A stretch of 45,055 bases of DNA. Origin: Chlamydiia bacterium. Its GTDB lineage: Bacteria > Chlamydiota > Chlamydiia > Chlamydiales > Rhabdochlamydiaceae. Position numbers and translations under genes: made by a program. Where the stretch lies: NCBI GenBank assembly GCA_021324995.1, contig JAJPIB010000077.1:1-45055 (forward strand), in the 5' to 3' direction. Shown here one piece after another: positions 33,600 to 41,200 of the stretch (its first letter is position 1; each line of letters opens with the position of its first letter). Below the pieces are notes generated by a model, which was not told where the DNA came from, did not search any database, and saw only the letters and a program-made list of their open reading frames with translations.

Positions 33600-34673
33600 A
33601 TGGCCGAAAAAACAGAACAGGCGACCCCAAAAAAACTGCGCGATTCGCGCAAAAAGGGGCAAGTCGCCAAATCCCAGGATTTTCCTTCCGCCTTCACTTT
33701 CATTGTGTCCATTTCCACTGTGATTGTGAGTTCTGGCTATATTTTTGAAATGCTTTCCTCTTTCATCATTTCCATGTTCAAACTCTCCGGGACAAACATG
33801 GATGTCCAGAGTCGAGTACCTGCTTTGATCAATCAATCGATCCAGGTTATTTTTAATGCTAGCATCCCCATTCTACTTCTCACGACATGCGTTGGGGTTC
33901 TTGTCAGTTTTCTGGTCGTTGGTCCTCTCTTTTCTCTAGAAGCCATGAAGCCAGACATCAAACGATTGAACCCTGTGACGAACATTAAAAACATGTTCAA
34001 ATTCAAAACAATTTTCGAACTCTTAAAATCGCTGTTCAAAATTGCAGGCGCGCTCATTCTGATTTACACGGTCGTCTGGTCGAGCATCCCAGATATTATT
34101 TCCACAGCTGCTCTGCCTGTTTTGGGAAGCGCTCTAATCTTTTCCGATTTTTTGATAAAAGTTATTATTCGTATTGGAATTTTCTTTTTGACCATCGCTG
34201 TTTTTGACCTTGTCTTCCAAAAAAGAAACTTTGCCAAAGAAATGAAGATGGAAAAGTTTGAAGTAAAACAGGAATATAAGGATACAGAAGGTGATCCGCA
34301 TATGAAAAGCAAGCGTCGCCAAACGGCACAAGAGATCGCCTATCAGGAAGGCCCGATGTCTGTCAAGCGTGCCAAAGCGGTAATCACCAACCCGGTACAC
34401 ATCGCCGTTGCTGTTGAGTATGAAACAGAAGAAGAGCCAGCGCCGAAGATCGTCACGATGGGTAAAGGCGCCGTTGCCGATATGATTATCAAAGTGGCGC
34501 AAGAAAATGGAGTTCCCATCATGCGGAACGTCGCTTTAGCACAAACCCTTTTTGAAAAAGGGAGGATTAGTGATTATATTCCTGAGGAGACTTACCAAGC
34601 CGTAGCTGAGATTTTGCGGTGGTTAGAGGGACTCGAAACGTTAGAAACATCCGGATTGGAGCTATTTAAGTGA
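33600..34673 (+). CDS. sctU: Type III secretion export-apparatus switch protein SctU
   Basis: A 357-residue YscU/FlhB-family protein starting MAEKTEQATPKKLRDSRKKG, the family N-terminal signature. Four membrane segments lie between about residues 30 and 205. A cytoplasmic domain follows, with the linker EVKQEYKDTEGDPHMKSKRR. The autocleavage site is normally NPTH; here it reads NPVH (Asn264-His267). It switches the substrate class exported by the injectisome. Its stop overlaps the sctV start by four bases. Corresponds to CdsU (CT091) of Chlamydia. Confidence 0.96.
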   Translation: MAEKTEQATPKKLRDSRKKGQVAKSQDFPSAFTFIVSISTVIVSSGYIFEMLSSFIISMFKLSGTNMDVQSRVPALINQSIQVIFNASIPILLLTTCVGVLVSFLVVGPLFSLEAMKPDIKRLNPVTNIKNMFKFKTIFELLKSLFKIAGALILIYTVVWSSIPDIISTAALPVLGSALIFSDFLIKVIIRIGIFFLTIAVFDLVFQKRNFAKEMKMEKFEVKQEYKDTEGDPHMKSKRRQTAQEIAYQEGPMSVKRAKAVITNPVHIAVAVEYETEEEPAPKIVTMGKGAVADMIIKVAQENGVPIMRNVALAQTLFEKGRISDYIPEETYQAVAEILRWLEGLETLETSGLELFK

Positions 34674-36802
34674 AGAATTTTTTCGATAGACTCGCCCGCT
34701 CATTAGGGGGCGAAAAAGCACTCAGAGTCATTAACTCATCCAGCGACATCATTTTAGCTCTTTTCATCATCGTGCTTATCATGATGATTATTATCCCGAT
34801 TCCGCCCTCTGTTCTGGACAACCTGATCGCGATCAACCTGACCGTTTCTATTGTTGTTCTAATGGTTGCTCTCTATATCCCTAAAGCAGTGCACCTCTCT
34901 ATTTTTCCTTCGCTGCTCTTAATTACCACTCTTTTTCGTTTGGGAATCGAAATCTCTGCTACCCGTCAAATTCTTCTTCACGCCGATGCGGGACATATCA
35001 TTTATGCTTTCGGGAACTTTGTCGTCGGAGGAAACTTCGTCGTCGGCGGTATCATCTTTTTGATCATTACAATCGTTCAATTTATCGTCGTTACCAAGGG
35101 TGCCGAACGCGTCGCCGAGGTCGCTGCTCGATTCACTTTGGATGCGATGCCGGGCAAACAGATGAGTATCGATGCTGACATGCGAAGCGGTATCATCGAT
35201 GCATCGCAAGCGCGCGATCTCCGCTTGGCGCTCACTAAAGAAAGCCAGCTCTATGGAGCCATGGACGGTGCGATGAAATTCGTCAAAGGAGACGTCATCG
35301 CAGGTATCGTGATCGCCGTCATTAACATCGTCGGTGGCTTGATCATTGGAATTGCGATGCACAATATGAGCGCCATGCAAGCCGCTCGGACATACACTCT
35401 TCTCTCAATTGGAGGCGGTCTGGTCGCGCAAATCCCCTCGCTTCTCATCTCGCTGACAGCCGGTATCGTCACAACACGGGTTTCTTCTGAAAAAAAAGAT
35501 TCCCATTTGGGAAAAGAAATTTCTGGACAGTTGCTCAATCAGCCCAAAGCGATCATGCTGGCATCTGCTGTTCTGTTCCTCATGGCCTTTATTAAAGGCT
35601 TTCCTACTCTGATCTTTCTTTCCCTTTCTTTCATCTTATGCGGCATTGGGTTTACGATCTGGTACAACGCTAAAAAGACTGCGACGAAAGCGCAAGCGGG
35701 AATGACATCAGCAAAAGTAGATACGGATGTGGAAGGACATGCTGTGATTCGTGGAGGCAGAGATGATTATGCCCTTACCCTTCCGGTGATCCTTGAGGTT
35801 GGCAAAACCCTTTCTAATACCATACGCAAGGAGAAGGGGGGAACGACATTCATCGAGGATATGATCCCGAAAATGAGGCACGCCCTTTATCAAGACCTCG
35901 GCGTGCGGTTTCCTGGAGTCCACGTGAGAACCGATTCTCCCACGCTTGATACGGATGAATACTCCATTTTTCTCAATGAGGTGCCCATTGTCCGCGGAAA
36001 AATCATTGAAAATGCTCTGTTGACAACGGAAAGCCCTGAAAACCTGAGACGCTACAATATCCCGTTCACCACGACAAAGAATAATATTGGCCAACCCTCC
36101 GTTTGGGTAGAAAGCAGGTTTCAAGACATTCTCCAAAAAGCAGGAATCAAGTTCTGGAAACCCCTCGATGTGATGATTCTTCACCTTTCTTATTTCTATC
36201 GTCAGCATGGCGCTGACTTTATTGGAATCCAGGAAGTTAGAGGAATTTTGGAATTCATTGAAAAATCCTTTCCCGATCTCGTCAAAGAAGTTACCCGTCT
36301 TGTTCCTCTTCAAAAATTGACTGAGATTTTTAAACGTCTGGTCCAAGAGCAGATTTCCATTAAAGACTTGCGAACCATTTTGGAAGCGCTTTCTGAATGG
36401 GCACAGTCGGAAAAAGACACCGTCCTTCTCACTGAATATGTTCGATCCTCTTTGAAGCGATACATCAGCTATAAATATTCGCAAGGACAGTCTGTTCTCT
36501 CTGTTTATTTGCTCGATCCGGAAATCGAAGATATGGTACGCGGGGCAATCAAGCAGACATCTGCGGGTTCTTACCTCGCTCTCGATCCCGACTCGGTACA
36601 ATTGATCCTGCATGCGATGCGAACTACTGTTGTTCCTACGCCTGTCGGAGGACAGCCACCTGTGCTGCTTACAGCCATTGATGTGCGTCGCTTTGTCCGC
36701 AAACTGATCGAAGGAGAGTTTCCTGACATGGCGGTTGTCTCTTATCAGGAAATTGTACCGGAAATTAGAATTCAGCCATTGGGCCGTGTTCAACTTTCAT
36801 AA
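34670..36802 (+). CDS. sctV: Type III secretion export gate protein SctV
   Basis: A 710-residue LcrD/FlhA-family protein. About eight membrane segments lie in residues 20-330, with conserved LRLGIEISATRQIL-like, AERVAEVAARFTLDAMPGKQ and LVAQIPSLLISLTAGIVTTR regions. A large cytoplasmic domain follows that forms the nonameric export ring. The start is GTG at 34670, in a GTGA overlap with the sctU stop. Length and order match CdsV (CT090) of Chlamydia. The window has no other needle-complex genes, in keeping with the dispersed type III clusters of Chlamydiae. Confidence 0.97.
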   Translation: MKNFFDRLARSLGGEKALRVINSSSDIILALFIIVLIMMIIIPIPPSVLDNLIAINLTVSIVVLMVALYIPKAVHLSIFPSLLLITTLFRLGIEISATRQILLHADAGHIIYAFGNFVVGGNFVVGGIIFLIITIVQFIVVTKGAERVAEVAARFTLDAMPGKQMSIDADMRSGIIDASQARDLRLALTKESQLYGAMDGAMKFVKGDVIAGIVIAVINIVGGLIIGIAMHNMSAMQAARTYTLLSIGGGLVAQIPSLLISLTAGIVTTRVSSEKKDSHLGKEISGQLLNQPKAIMLASAVLFLMAFIKGFPTLIFLSLSFILCGIGFTIWYNAKKTATKAQAGMTSAKVDTDVEGHAVIRGGRDDYALTLPVILEVGKTLSNTIRKEKGGTTFIEDMIPKMRHALYQDLGVRFPGVHVRTDSPTLDTDEYSIFLNEVPIVRGKIIENALLTTESPENLRRYNIPFTTTKNNIGQPSVWVESRFQDILQKAGIKFWKPLDVMILHLSYFYRQHGADFIGIQEVRGILEFIEKSFPDLVKEVTRLVPLQKLTEIFKRLVQEQISIKDLRTILEALSEWAQSEKDTVLLTEYVRSSLKRYISYKYSQGQSVLSVYLLDPEIEDMVRGAIKQTSAGSYLALDPDSVQLILHAMRTTVVPTPVGGQPPVLLTAIDVRRFVRKLIEGEFPDMAVVSYQEIVPEIRIQPLGRVQLS

Positions 36803-36820
36803 TCTTTTTGGGTATTATTT

Positions 36821-38017
36821 ATGTCAGGCGAGGACATCTCATCCCGGGTACAACCTACGCATCTCGACACCCAGCGAGCGCATCAAGCCGCTTCTCAGCG
36901 GGCCGCCAGACATGAGGTCGTGATGCAAGAAGAAAGCGCGCTTAGACTCCAATCTTGGGTTGATGAAGGCGCTTTTAATCCCGTGCTTATGGCTCGACGG
37001 TTTGAATCTCTCGAAAATAAGCGCAAACGCACGATCAAAGAGGAAGAGGCAGAAAAGACGCAGCAAAAAGAAGAAGTTATCCTCGAAGTGCAACGCATCG
37101 AAGAGGTCGGCGAGGAATTTAGCCGAAAAAACCCTGAATTCCAAAGCCGCTCTCTGCTTCTTCTTCGCGCACGCATTTCCCAGCAGGATACGAAGGAAGA
37201 GATTCTTCAAAAAGTTCTCGAAATGTACCCAGATCCTTCTTTGGCCGACGATGCCCTCGACTTTCTATTACAGACATCGGATAAAAATCTCGCTGAGAAA
37301 GTGAGACAAGCGCGAGAAGAGTTCAATGCAGTTTATGCCCGAGAAATCCGCGCAGGAAAAAATATTGCCGAGCAGGCGCGCGAATTCTCAAATCAGGGTC
37401 TCGGCACTCCTACCGGACTGCGTAGCCTCTATCGAGAAGTGACAGGCAATCCCCGTGATGCCAATTCTCTTTTCAACGAACTCACGGCTAAATTCACCTA
37501 TGACAAGATGAAAACGGTGATCGACTTTCTTTTGCACTCGATGGGCGGCGATCTGAAATCCAAAGGCCCCTCGATTAACCGCGGAGAGTTGCATACCCTT
37601 TTGTCCGAAGCGCGGAAGCTCCAAAGCATCCTCGGTGTTTTCCGCTTTTTCAAGTCGCGCATGCAATTAATTGTATCTGCTTTTGAAAGACAAGGTCTAC
37701 AGCTTCCGATGCGCATCACATTTGAGCTTTTGGCTAAACTCTTCATGAAGGCTCTCCAAGAAAGATATCCTTCTGCTGATAAAGTTTTGCAACTAGGTGC
37801 CCAGCTCGGTCTTTCTGAAGAAATTCTGGCGCAGATCATCCTTCTTACTCAAATGCGTGACGCGATCCGTCAAGTCGCTCCCAAGCTCTTCAAATCCGAC
37901 CAGCATCGCTTAGATGTTCTTAATGCTTTCCTAGACGCGATCGAAGAACTAGACGACCAGCTTGAAGAGGAAGAGGAAAAGGAAGAGGAAGAAAAAAAAG
38001 AGGTTGAAGATGATTGA
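36821..38017 (+). CDS. sctW: Type III secretion gatekeeper SctW (CopN/YopN homologue)
   Basis: A 398-residue soluble protein of the LcrE/YopN/CopN family. The N-terminus is polar and low-complexity, as expected for a secretion signal and chaperone-binding region. The middle (ALDFLLQTSDKNLAEKVRQA, ANSLFNELTAKFTYDKMKTV) and the helical C-terminal half resemble CopN. It would block early secretion and, in Chlamydia, is itself delivered to the host. The last 20 or so residues are almost all Glu, Asp and Lys. It overlaps the chaperone gene by eight bases and corresponds to CT089. Confidence 0.92.
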   Translation: MSGEDISSRVQPTHLDTQRAHQAASQRAARHEVVMQEESALRLQSWVDEGAFNPVLMARRFESLENKRKRTIKEEEAEKTQQKEEVILEVQRIEEVGEEFSRKNPEFQSRSLLLLRARISQQDTKEEILQKVLEMYPDPSLADDALDFLLQTSDKNLAEKVRQAREEFNAVYAREIRAGKNIAEQAREFSNQGLGTPTGLRSLYREVTGNPRDANSLFNELTAKFTYDKMKTVIDFLLHSMGGDLKSKGPSINRGELHTLLSEARKLQSILGVFRFFKSRMQLIVSAFERQGLQLPMRITFELLAKLFMKALQERYPSADKVLQLGAQLGLSEEILAQIILLTQMRDAIRQVAPKLFKSDQHRLDVLNAFLDAIEELDDQLEEEEEKEEEEKKEVEDD

Positions 38018-38429
38018 TCCTTTTGAAGAACTCTTGCGCGAACTTGGAAGCGAATATGGCATTTCTCTGCATTTAGATAAAATGAACGCCTGCTCCCTTA
38101 AAATGAGCGATCACTTAAATATTCAACTTGAATGTGATCCCCATCGAGAAAACATTCTTGCCGTTGCCTTTATCTGCGACTTGCCTCCGGGAAAGTTTCG
38201 GGAAGATATTCTTCGCGATGCTTTAAAATCCAATGGCCCTTTTCCCCAAAATGGAACACTGTCCTACTCTGACCGCAATAATAAACTAGCTCTTTTTTCA
38301 CGCTTCCCACTTGCTAATTTAAACGGGCATAAACTGGCTGCATCCATCAACGCTTTTGTAGAAAAAGCAAACCAATGGCGCATTGGCATTGAAACAGGCA
38401 CTACAGCTTCTCTTGTATACCCAACGTGA
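38010..38429 (+). CDS. CesT/SycE-type type III secretion chaperone (Scc1 homologue)
   Basis: A 139-residue small chaperone starting MIDPFEELLRELGSEYGISL. The alpha/beta layout (acidic strands such as NIQLECDPHRENILAVAFI and the helix FREDILRDALKSN) fits the CesT family. Position after the CopN homologue matches CT088 (Scc1/SycE), which escorts CopN. The ATG at 38010 lies inside the sctW stop region, with GAGG upstream. The open frame extending back to 37962 is only the shifted acidic tail. The last residues (VYPT) and the stop codon come from the palindromic element at 38416. Confidence 0.88.
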   Translation: MIDPFEELLRELGSEYGISLHLDKMNACSLKMSDHLNIQLECDPHRENILAVAFICDLPPGKFREDILRDALKSNGPFPQNGTLSYSDRNNKLALFSRFPLANLNGHKLAASINAFVEKANQWRIGIETGTTASLVYPT

Positions 38430-38480
38430 TTGAAAATTTTGTTTAGGACCGAAGCTAAATTTTCAGTCACGTTGGATATG
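38416..38480. mobile_element. Short palindromic MITE-like element overlapping the chaperone gene
   Basis: A 65-base copy. The left end TATACCCAACGTGATTGAAA is intact and the right end (TTCAGTCACGTTGGATATG) carries two changes. Inner arms are short (TTTAGGACCGAAGC). Its left 14 bases are inside the chaperone reading frame and encode its C-terminus and TGA stop. Confidence 0.82.
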
Positions 38481-38534
38481 TGCCCCTATTCCAACACTTT
38501 TGACATCTAATCCTACTCGTTCTATAACAAATTT

Positions 38535-40145
38535 ATGGAACAGGATTTAAAAACACGATTGCTAAGCTCAATCACAGGAAAGCAGTGGGAAACCATTGGT
38601 ATTCACCCTCACCATGGTATTAATATTCCTCTTTTTGCTTTACGCAGTAAAAATAGTTCTGGCATCGGCGAATTTTTCGACCTTCTGCCGATCATCGACT
38701 GGTGTAAAGAAATCCAGATTGATTTTATCCAGCTTCTTCCTCTCAATACCTGCAACTGTGAATCCGATCCGAGCCCTTACAATGCGATCTCCTCCTGTGC
38801 GCTCAATTTTCTCTACCTATCCCTTCAACAGCTTCCCTTTTTAGACACTTTACCAGCACTCCGAGAAAAACTTCCCGAATTAGCCAAACTCTCTCACACG
38901 AATAAAATCTCCTATCCAGAAGTCTTGGCTCAAAAGCAAAGCTGGCTCAATGAGTACTATAATCAGGTCGGTACAAAAATATTAGAAAGCGAAGAGTTCA
39001 AAAAATTTCATCAAGAAAATGGGTGGTTAGATCCTTACGCCCTTTTTAGAACCCTAAAAAGTCATTTTAAAAATACATCATGGAAAACTTGGCCGGAGGA
39101 TTTGCGCTACCCCACCCCCGAAAAGCTCCAGACCCTTTATGAACTTTATAAAAAAGACATCGCACTTTCTCATTTTCTACAATTCTTATGCTACACGCAA
39201 TTAAAACAAGTTAGAAAATATGCAGATGAAAAAGGAATATTTCTCATGGGAGATATTCCTATTCTGTTAAGCAGCGAAAGCGCCGATGTTTGGGAACATC
39301 TGGAACTCTTCGACACCCATTTATACGCAGGTGCCCCCCCTGACATGTACAATAAAGAAGGACAAAACTGGGGCTTTCCCATTTTTAATTGGGATGCATT
39401 GAGAAAAACACATTTTGCGTGGTGGAAACAGAGATTGGGTTACGCCCAAAACTTCTTTCATCTCTTCCGATTAGATCACATTATCGGCTATTTTCGCATT
39501 TGGGCCATTCCGCCTAATCACACCTGTCTCGAAGGACATTTTGTTCCTGAAGAGGAAAAAGAATGGGAACCTCAAGGAAGGGAAATCCTCACAATGATTG
39601 CTACAGCCACCCCCATGCTTGCTATAGGGGAAACCCTGGGAATGGTTCCAAAAGGGGCTGAGCCCTGCCTCAATGAATTTGGCATTTGCAGCATGAAAGT
39701 GCTGCGCTGGGGAAGAATTTGGAATGAGGAAAAAAGTTTTATTCCCGTCGAAGAATATCCTCCGGTCAGCCTTACTTGTTGTTCAACACATGATTCTGAA
39801 CCTTTAGCTCTGTGGTGGTCTCTCTTTAGCTCAGACTCCAAAGCCTACGCAAAATACAAACAATGGGAATGGGAACCACTTCTGACCGATAAACAACGCG
39901 AACACATACTGTGGGAATGCCATCACACCCCAAGTCTGTTTCATGTCAACCTACTTCAAGAATACCTGGCTTTTTTTCCCGAATTGGTTTGGCCAAACCC
40001 AGAAGACGAAAGAATCAATATCCCTGGACAAATCCTCCCTGCCAATTGGGCCTACCGCTTTCGCCCTTTTGTCGAAGAAATCATTTCTCACAAAGAATTG
40101 TTTTTAAAAATGAGAAAAGTCATTTTTTCACCATCTATCTCTTAA
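38535..40145 (+). CDS. malQ: 4-alpha-glucanotransferase
   Basis: A 536-residue GH77 enzyme (amylomaltase) that disproportionates malto-oligosaccharides and works in glycogen turnover. Family segments: GIGEFFDLLPIIDWCKEIQI near the N-terminus, LPLNTCNCESDPSPYNAIS, GDIPILLSSESADVWEH, FRLDHIIGYFRIWAIP (nucleophile Asp) and AIGETLGMVP (acid/base Glu). CSTHDSEPL carries the stabilising Asp. Position after the SctW chaperone matches Chlamydia CT087. A palindromic element lies 54 bases upstream. Confidence 0.96.
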   Translation: MEQDLKTRLLSSITGKQWETIGIHPHHGINIPLFALRSKNSSGIGEFFDLLPIIDWCKEIQIDFIQLLPLNTCNCESDPSPYNAISSCALNFLYLSLQQLPFLDTLPALREKLPELAKLSHTNKISYPEVLAQKQSWLNEYYNQVGTKILESEEFKKFHQENGWLDPYALFRTLKSHFKNTSWKTWPEDLRYPTPEKLQTLYELYKKDIALSHFLQFLCYTQLKQVRKYADEKGIFLMGDIPILLSSESADVWEHLELFDTHLYAGAPPDMYNKEGQNWGFPIFNWDALRKTHFAWWKQRLGYAQNFFHLFRLDHIIGYFRIWAIPPNHTCLEGHFVPEEEKEWEPQGREILTMIATATPMLAIGETLGMVPKGAEPCLNEFGICSMKVLRWGRIWNEEKSFIPVEEYPPVSLTCCSTHDSEPLALWWSLFSSDSKAYAKYKQWEWEPLLTDKQREHILWECHHTPSLFHVNLLQEYLAFFPELVWPNPEDERINIPGQILPANWAYRFRPFVEEIISHKELFLKMRKVIFSPSIS

Positions 40146-40227
40146 TAACAAAAAATAAGTTTAGTAGACTAAACCCTAAATAAATGATAAAATTAAAGCA
40201 TATTATGAAATAAACAAAGGATTTTAT

Positions 40228-41130
40228 ATGTCTTCGTGGCTTCCATCTATTTCAAACATTTCAAATAAAATATACTCCCAATTTCCTCAAAACGCGCACA
40301 CAATAAAGGCCTCTGAGCTTGAGACTCAGATCCAACAGCTTACAGGTGGTTTGAGCGACAAGTCGAGCGATATCTTTAAAGAAAGAATTATAGACACTAA
40401 AAAGACGTTCGCCGAAAAGGCCGGAGAGAAAGAAACTTGTCTTACCACTCTTGCCCAATTAAATGGATACTTTTTTCAAGATCCAAGATCTGCGCTCAAA
40501 AAAGCGTGGGAAATCGCTGTGCGTTGCGTTAAAACTGCTTTAAATGAAAATCTTACAGAACATAAAGAATTAGATGTGTTTGCCGATAAACTCGAAAAGC
40601 AACCTCAAACCCCGGAGGTAGAAACAGCTTCACGCTCCATTATCGGTTATAAAATGCTTGAAAAAAGCCGAGATAAAGCTCAATCGCGACTGAAGGAAAT
40701 CCTCGCCGTAGAAAAAGCCGATGATGCTTCGCGTTCCTTAGATGCTTTGAAAAAACGGCAAAGAGAGCTGTGTGGAAACTACTATGGAGATCGGAATGGG
40801 CTCCTAGATAAGGCTTGGAGAGAATATAAAGACGCTCTTAATGACCCTCACCTCGCCTCATCCGCTCAACTCTTCCTCAATGCTTACAACCTTCTTGAGA
40901 CTGAGAGAAAAAATAATGAAGTCCTTCTAAAACGACTGAACTCCATAACACCTGAGGTCGCTAATCATACAATTGAAACTCTAACGATGCAATCGATCCA
41001 GACTCAAATCGATCAGCTTAAAGAAGACAAAGAAAAAGAGTTGGCTTTATCTGGAATCGACTGGAAAAAAACCGCGCTTTTAGCAACTTCTTTGACTTTG
41101 GGCACTGTTGCCGTGGGTAGCCAGCTCTAA
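40228..41130 (+). CDS. Coiled-coil hypothetical protein, candidate secreted effector
   Basis: A 300-residue protein of unknown family. Most of it is charged and helical with coiled-coil character. The C-terminus (about 280-297, KKTALLATSLTLGTVAVG) is hydrophobic and could be a membrane anchor. Two segments look like a diverged internal repeat: residues 77-105 (QLNGYFFQDPRSALKKAWE) and 179-206 (RELCGNYYGDRNGLLDKAWR). Each is followed by ALNE/ALND. There is no Sec signal peptide. Its place directly after the type III block makes a secreted role conceivable, but this is inference only. Confidence 0.7.
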   Translation: MSSWLPSISNISNKIYSQFPQNAHTIKASELETQIQQLTGGLSDKSSDIFKERIIDTKKTFAEKAGEKETCLTTLAQLNGYFFQDPRSALKKAWEIAVRCVKTALNENLTEHKELDVFADKLEKQPQTPEVETASRSIIGYKMLEKSRDKAQSRLKEILAVEKADDASRSLDALKKRQRELCGNYYGDRNGLLDKAWREYKDALNDPHLASSAQLFLNAYNLLETERKNNEVLLKRLNSITPEVANHTIETLTMQSIQTQIDQLKEDKEKELALSGIDWKKTALLATSLTLGTVAVGSQL

Positions 41131-41162
41131 GAAGCTGTCCTAAAACTCGAGTTCTCAGCTAT

Positions 41163-41198
41163 GATCCCGAAAAACTCTAACCAAAGCCTTTCGGGATC
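41163..41198 (+). promoter_or_regulatory. Hairpin ending two bases before the start codon of the TPR protein gene
   Basis: A ten-base perfect stem (GATCCCGAAA / TTTCGGGATC) with a 16-base loop. The 3' arm contains the only purine-rich sequence (GGGA) that could act as Shine-Dalgarno for the ATG at 41201. It is 32 bases after the preceding stop and no T run follows. A translation-control hairpin is possible. Confidence 0.4.
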
Positions 41199-41200
41199 CT

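Noticed and set aside
35708-36793. 361-codon open frame on the minus strand inside sctV
   Set aside because: It is fully antisense to a strongly conserved gene, has no family resemblance or ribosome-binding site, and its composition reflects the opposite strand.
37962-38009. Longer start for the type III chaperone adding a Lys/Arg-rich leader
   Set aside because: The leader is just the shifted frame of the acidic tail of SctW; the ATG at 38010 has its own ribosome-binding site and fits the family.
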